From a virus: 52,155 nucleotides of DNA. The notes below the pieces were generated by a model. That model saw nothing but the letters and a program-made list of their open reading frames with translations, was not told where the DNA came from and ran no database searches. The position numbers and the translations under genes were made by a program. Positions 50,112 through 52,155 of the stretch are shown here, piece after piece; position 1 is the first letter of the stretch; every line of letters begins with the position of its first letter. The DNA is taken from the IMG/VR virus record IMGVR_UViG_3300044623_000381, positions 1 through 52,155 of that record; one strand, 5' to 3'.

Positions 50112-51915
50112 CACCTTCGAAGTTTATTTTAGGTGGCGGTACATCGGCAAGTATAGACTTAAACAATGGCTTTCCTGTAAACTTGTTTACAAAGCCAGAG
50201 CTTAGCCCATTCATCTCAAACAGAACAGGATAGTCGAGGCTTGTGGGTTCCCCACCGGACTCTACCTCCCTAATCTTTCTTACGTGGACCTCGACGGTGC
50301 GCCTCATATCGTACTCTGGGTGCTGAATTTTCCTGTGGAATGTCAAGAAATTATCGCTCTTATTTACGAATTTACCGCCACCTTCGGTGTCCTCAGCATA
50401 GGGGGCCTTAGGTAGTCCGTCCTCTCCCTTGCGCCTCTGCGCCTCGGTGATGGCGTGGGTCGACAGCCACAGGCCCATATTGTGTGACTGGGTAAAGGAA
50501 AGGAACTCAGAGGCAGCCTCGTAGTGGTAGTCGTGGGTGGTGAGCGAAGAGCCCGAAGACATCTGAATCTTTAGACTATTGTACGGATCAATGAAGTACC
50601 CGTCGTAGTCACCCTGGCGTATTAGCTTCTCTCCGAATACCAGCAGGTCGCTGTAGGAGTAGATGCTCTTATTGCTAATTATCGTGAAGTGGTCATTGAC
50701 CCATTGGTACGACCTCTTAAGGTCGTATCCATTCATCTCCTTGACCTGCATATTTGCAGCAAACTGGATGAGCTTCATCTTTACTGCAGCTGTGCGGTTC
50801 TCTGATGAGTATATAATCCACCTCCAGTTGTGGTTAACTGCAGTAGATACAATCATATATAGAGAGAACGTAGACTTACCAATGTTTGATATTCCGTTGA
50901 TTACGGTTAGGTCTCTTTTGATTAAGAAGTGCTTGTCAAAGTCCTTGCAGCCAGTGGTAAGGCCTAGCTGTATCTTACCCTCTATGTAGTCCTGAATCCA
51001 TCGGTAGTCCTCATCGTCGGAGGATATGAACGACATATCACCGTCGTTGATCATCATCTCTAGCTTGGCGGAGTTCTCCTCCTCTAGGACCTCACGGATG
51101 GGCATTGTCTTGCCCTTCGCTATGCCGTCCTTGATTGTGTTGCGTGCGGTCTCTATGGAGTCCACATCGCGCCTAAGGATCTCCCTCTCGAGCACGTGGT
51201 ATGCCTCATCCTCTTCCATACGTCCAACAGCAATATAGCCGCCACATAGAATCGCTGCCTTGAGAAGTATCGCGTGCTTCTCTCCATCCTCTGCTCGGCG
51301 TATCATAGATGACACCACCGCCAACTTATTGTAGTCGGTGTAGTGGTCCTTTGGCTGTACCTTCTGCGCTATAGACTTCTCGGACATCATCTGCCCGAAT
51401 ATCTTGGAGCCTTCGTTGACTACAATCTCTGGGTCGTAGCTGTCAAAGCAGGCGCGAGATTCGTTGATTCCTGATGGGTCTACCTCAAGACCATACTCAG
51501 TATCAAAGTACGCCTGAAGTGCTCGGAAATGGTCTCTATGTAGGCTTGGATTCGATACGTTGACCAGTGCCTTGAGCCCTTCGCCGGATGGAGATATCCA
51601 GCAGGCGAATACATATGGATCTGTGGATAAAATGTCCTTACTTCCCTCCACGTCTAGGTGGTCGAAGTCAAGGACTATCAGTCCACTGTGCTGTCGTATT
51701 GATTCGTCGCGGCGTGAGTCAAACTCACCCGCCCATAGGATCACCGGAAGCTTCTTCTTGGCTTCTTTTTGACCCCCTCTGAACTGCTGAATCAATGGTA
51801 GATGTTTCCCACCAGTCGAGATTCTTTGGAGTGCGGCGGATATCGTTATGTACGAAGGTTTTTCCGTCTGCAGAACGCTCGGAAATATTGTCACTGATTG
51901 TTCTAGTACGCTCAT
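50089..51915 (-). CDS. Primase-helicase: BT4734/VirE-type N-terminus plus RecA-fold helicase
   Basis: The 608-residue protein starts at ATG 51915. The N-terminal 170 residues resemble the BT4734/VirE_N prim-pol-like domain: SVTIFPSVLQTEKPS, LIVLDFDHLD, WISPSGEGLKALV, and DPSGINESRACFDSYDP. The linker (about 195-270, GEKHAILLKAAILCGGYIAV) fits a PriCT-type helical domain. The C-terminal part has VINGISNIGKST (Walker A, about 338-349), DGYFIDPYNSL (Walker B) and STHAITEAQRR, as in RepA/DnaB-like RecA folds. It would prime and unwind DNA in phage replication. It overlaps the upstream gene by 191 nt. A TTG at 51927 is an alternative start. Confidence 0.75.
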   Translation of the reverse strand: MSVLEQSVTIFPSVLQTEKPSYITISAALQRISTGGKHLPLIQQFRGGQKEAKKKLPVILWAGEFDSRRDESIRQHSGLIVLDFDHLDVEGSKDILSTDPYVFACWISPSGEGLKALVNVSNPSLHRDHFRALQAYFDTEYGLEVDPSGINESRACFDSYDPEIVVNEGSKIFGQMMSEKSIAQKVQPKDHYTDYNKLAVVSSMIRRAEDGEKHAILLKAAILCGGYIAVGRMEEDEAYHVLEREILRRDVDSIETARNTIKDGIAKGKTMPIREVLEEENSAKLEMMINDGDMSFISSDDEDYRWIQDYIEGKIQLGLTTGCKDFDKHFLIKRDLTVINGISNIGKSTFSLYMIVSTAVNHNWRWIIYSSENRTAAVKMKLIQFAANMQVKEMNGYDLKRSYQWVNDHFTIISNKSIYSYSDLLVFGEKLIRQGDYDGYFIDPYNSLKIQMSSGSSLTTHDYHYEAASEFLSFTQSHNMGLWLSTHAITEAQRRKGEDGLPKAPYAEDTEGGGKFVNKSDNFLTFHRKIQHPEYDMRRTVEVHVRKIREVESGGEPTSLDYPVLFEMNGLSSGFVNKFTGKPLFKSILADVPPPKINFEGVVYEDAF

Positions 51916-52155
51916 CTTCAACTGCAATTTTAAGTAAAATTAAATAACCTATTAGGTCCTGAATAGTATCCTCCGTGGAGTCGTTGATCCCTTTGTTTTT
52001 GATTCGCATCAGCTTGTCGTCAATACGACAGCAGATGTTCTCAACAGCGGAACCCTTTGCAAAGATATTGGAAGGCTCAAGTGCTGAGTCCCCATATGCT
52101 TTATTTTTTTCTAACAATAAATCCCTAACAGCATTTGCTGTTTTTAGAATCTTTA
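51725..52155 (-). CDS. DUF1599/Nmad1-like protein, 5' end outside the window
   Basis: The frame is open to the right edge (the last window residues read KILKTANAVRDLLLEKNKAY), so the start is not in this window. YGDSALEP followed by NICCRIDDKLMRIKN and TEDTIQDLIGYLILLKIAVE is the pattern of the DUF1599 family, named nucleotide modification associated domain 1, related to MazG/dUTPase helical folds. The acidic residues in it would bind a nucleotide. It may edit a nucleotide pool or assist base modification. The last 63 residues overlap the primase-helicase start and look disordered. Confidence 0.65.
   Translation of the reverse strand, partial: KILKTANAVRDLLLEKNKAYGDSALEPSNIFAKGSAVENICCRIDDKLMRIKNKGINDSTEDTIQDLIGYLILLKIAVEDERTRTISDNISERSADGKTFVHNDIRRTPKNLDWWETSTIDSAVQRGSKRSQEEASGDPMGG

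Noticed and set aside
51560-51782. Plus-strand frames inside the primase-helicase gene
   Set aside because: Shadows of the minus-strand gene, whose motifs are clear.
1-52155. tRNA genes, integrase, lysogeny repressor
   Set aside because: Looked for cloverleaf-type arms and typical motifs and saw none that could be supported by eye; a covariance search (for example tRNAscan-SE) would be decisive.

Overview
The window is part of the genome of a tailed, podovirus-like bacteriophage that infects a member of the Bacteroidota. The host call rests on promoters: at least a dozen intergenic TAnnTTTG boxes (TATCTTTG, TATATTTG, TACCTTTG, TAATTTTG), the -7 element of the Bacteroidota primary sigma factor, lie just upstream of genes, and purine-rich Shine-Dalgarno sites are largely absent. 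No sheath, tape-measure or baseplate genes are seen. There is instead a portal, scaffold, capsid, adaptor, very large nozzle-like protein and three putative internal virion (ejection) proteins, which is a short-tailed layout.

Plus-strand (late) part, 1-42891. Positions 1-730 are non-coding and rich in hairpins. They are followed by an HNH endonuclease, an M15 peptidase endolysin, small basic proteins and a lipoprotein. One lone minus-strand gene sits at 3621-4250. Next come a fiber-like protein, small proteins, a tandem GroES-like co-chaperonin, a candidate small terminase, the large terminase (6689-8800) and the portal (8836-11292). A long adhesin block follows (11345-19435), including a LamG/spike protein, a 1437-residue fiber with nine VGIGTT repeats and an S74 chaperone tail, and another LamG protein. 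A membrane/lysis cluster (20295-21418: holin-like, spanin-like, nested genes) precedes two small basic conserved proteins, the scaffold, the major capsid protein, head-tail adaptors, the nozzle, and three ejection-type proteins. The last of these is a 2495-residue polyvalent protein with an HExxH metallopeptidase and an ADP-ribosyltransferase-like domain. A lipoprotein with a C-terminal membrane anchor (candidate u-spanin) and two tiny proteins close this strand.

Minus-strand (early, metabolic) part, 42897-52155. Read right to left this is a dCTP/MazG-like nucleotide-modification-associated protein (5' end outside the window), a primase-helicase, a RusA resolvase, two small proteins, two glycosyltransferases, UDP-galactopyranose mutase and a PD-(D/E)XK-like protein. 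A ribonucleotide reductase operon follows, with nrdB, a stand-alone DnaA domain IV-like protein and nrdA. The glycosyltransferases and mutase share one tightly packed operon with RusA, behind a clear promoter.

Most interesting: the injected polyvalent protein, the galactofuranose/glycosyltransferase operon, the two-domain co-chaperonin, two alternative spanin systems, near-leaderless promoters, and a possible ~75-nt small RNA at 25621-25694. No tRNA, CRISPR, integrase or reverse transcriptase was recognised. All functions are read from sequence motifs by eye; no database search was run.
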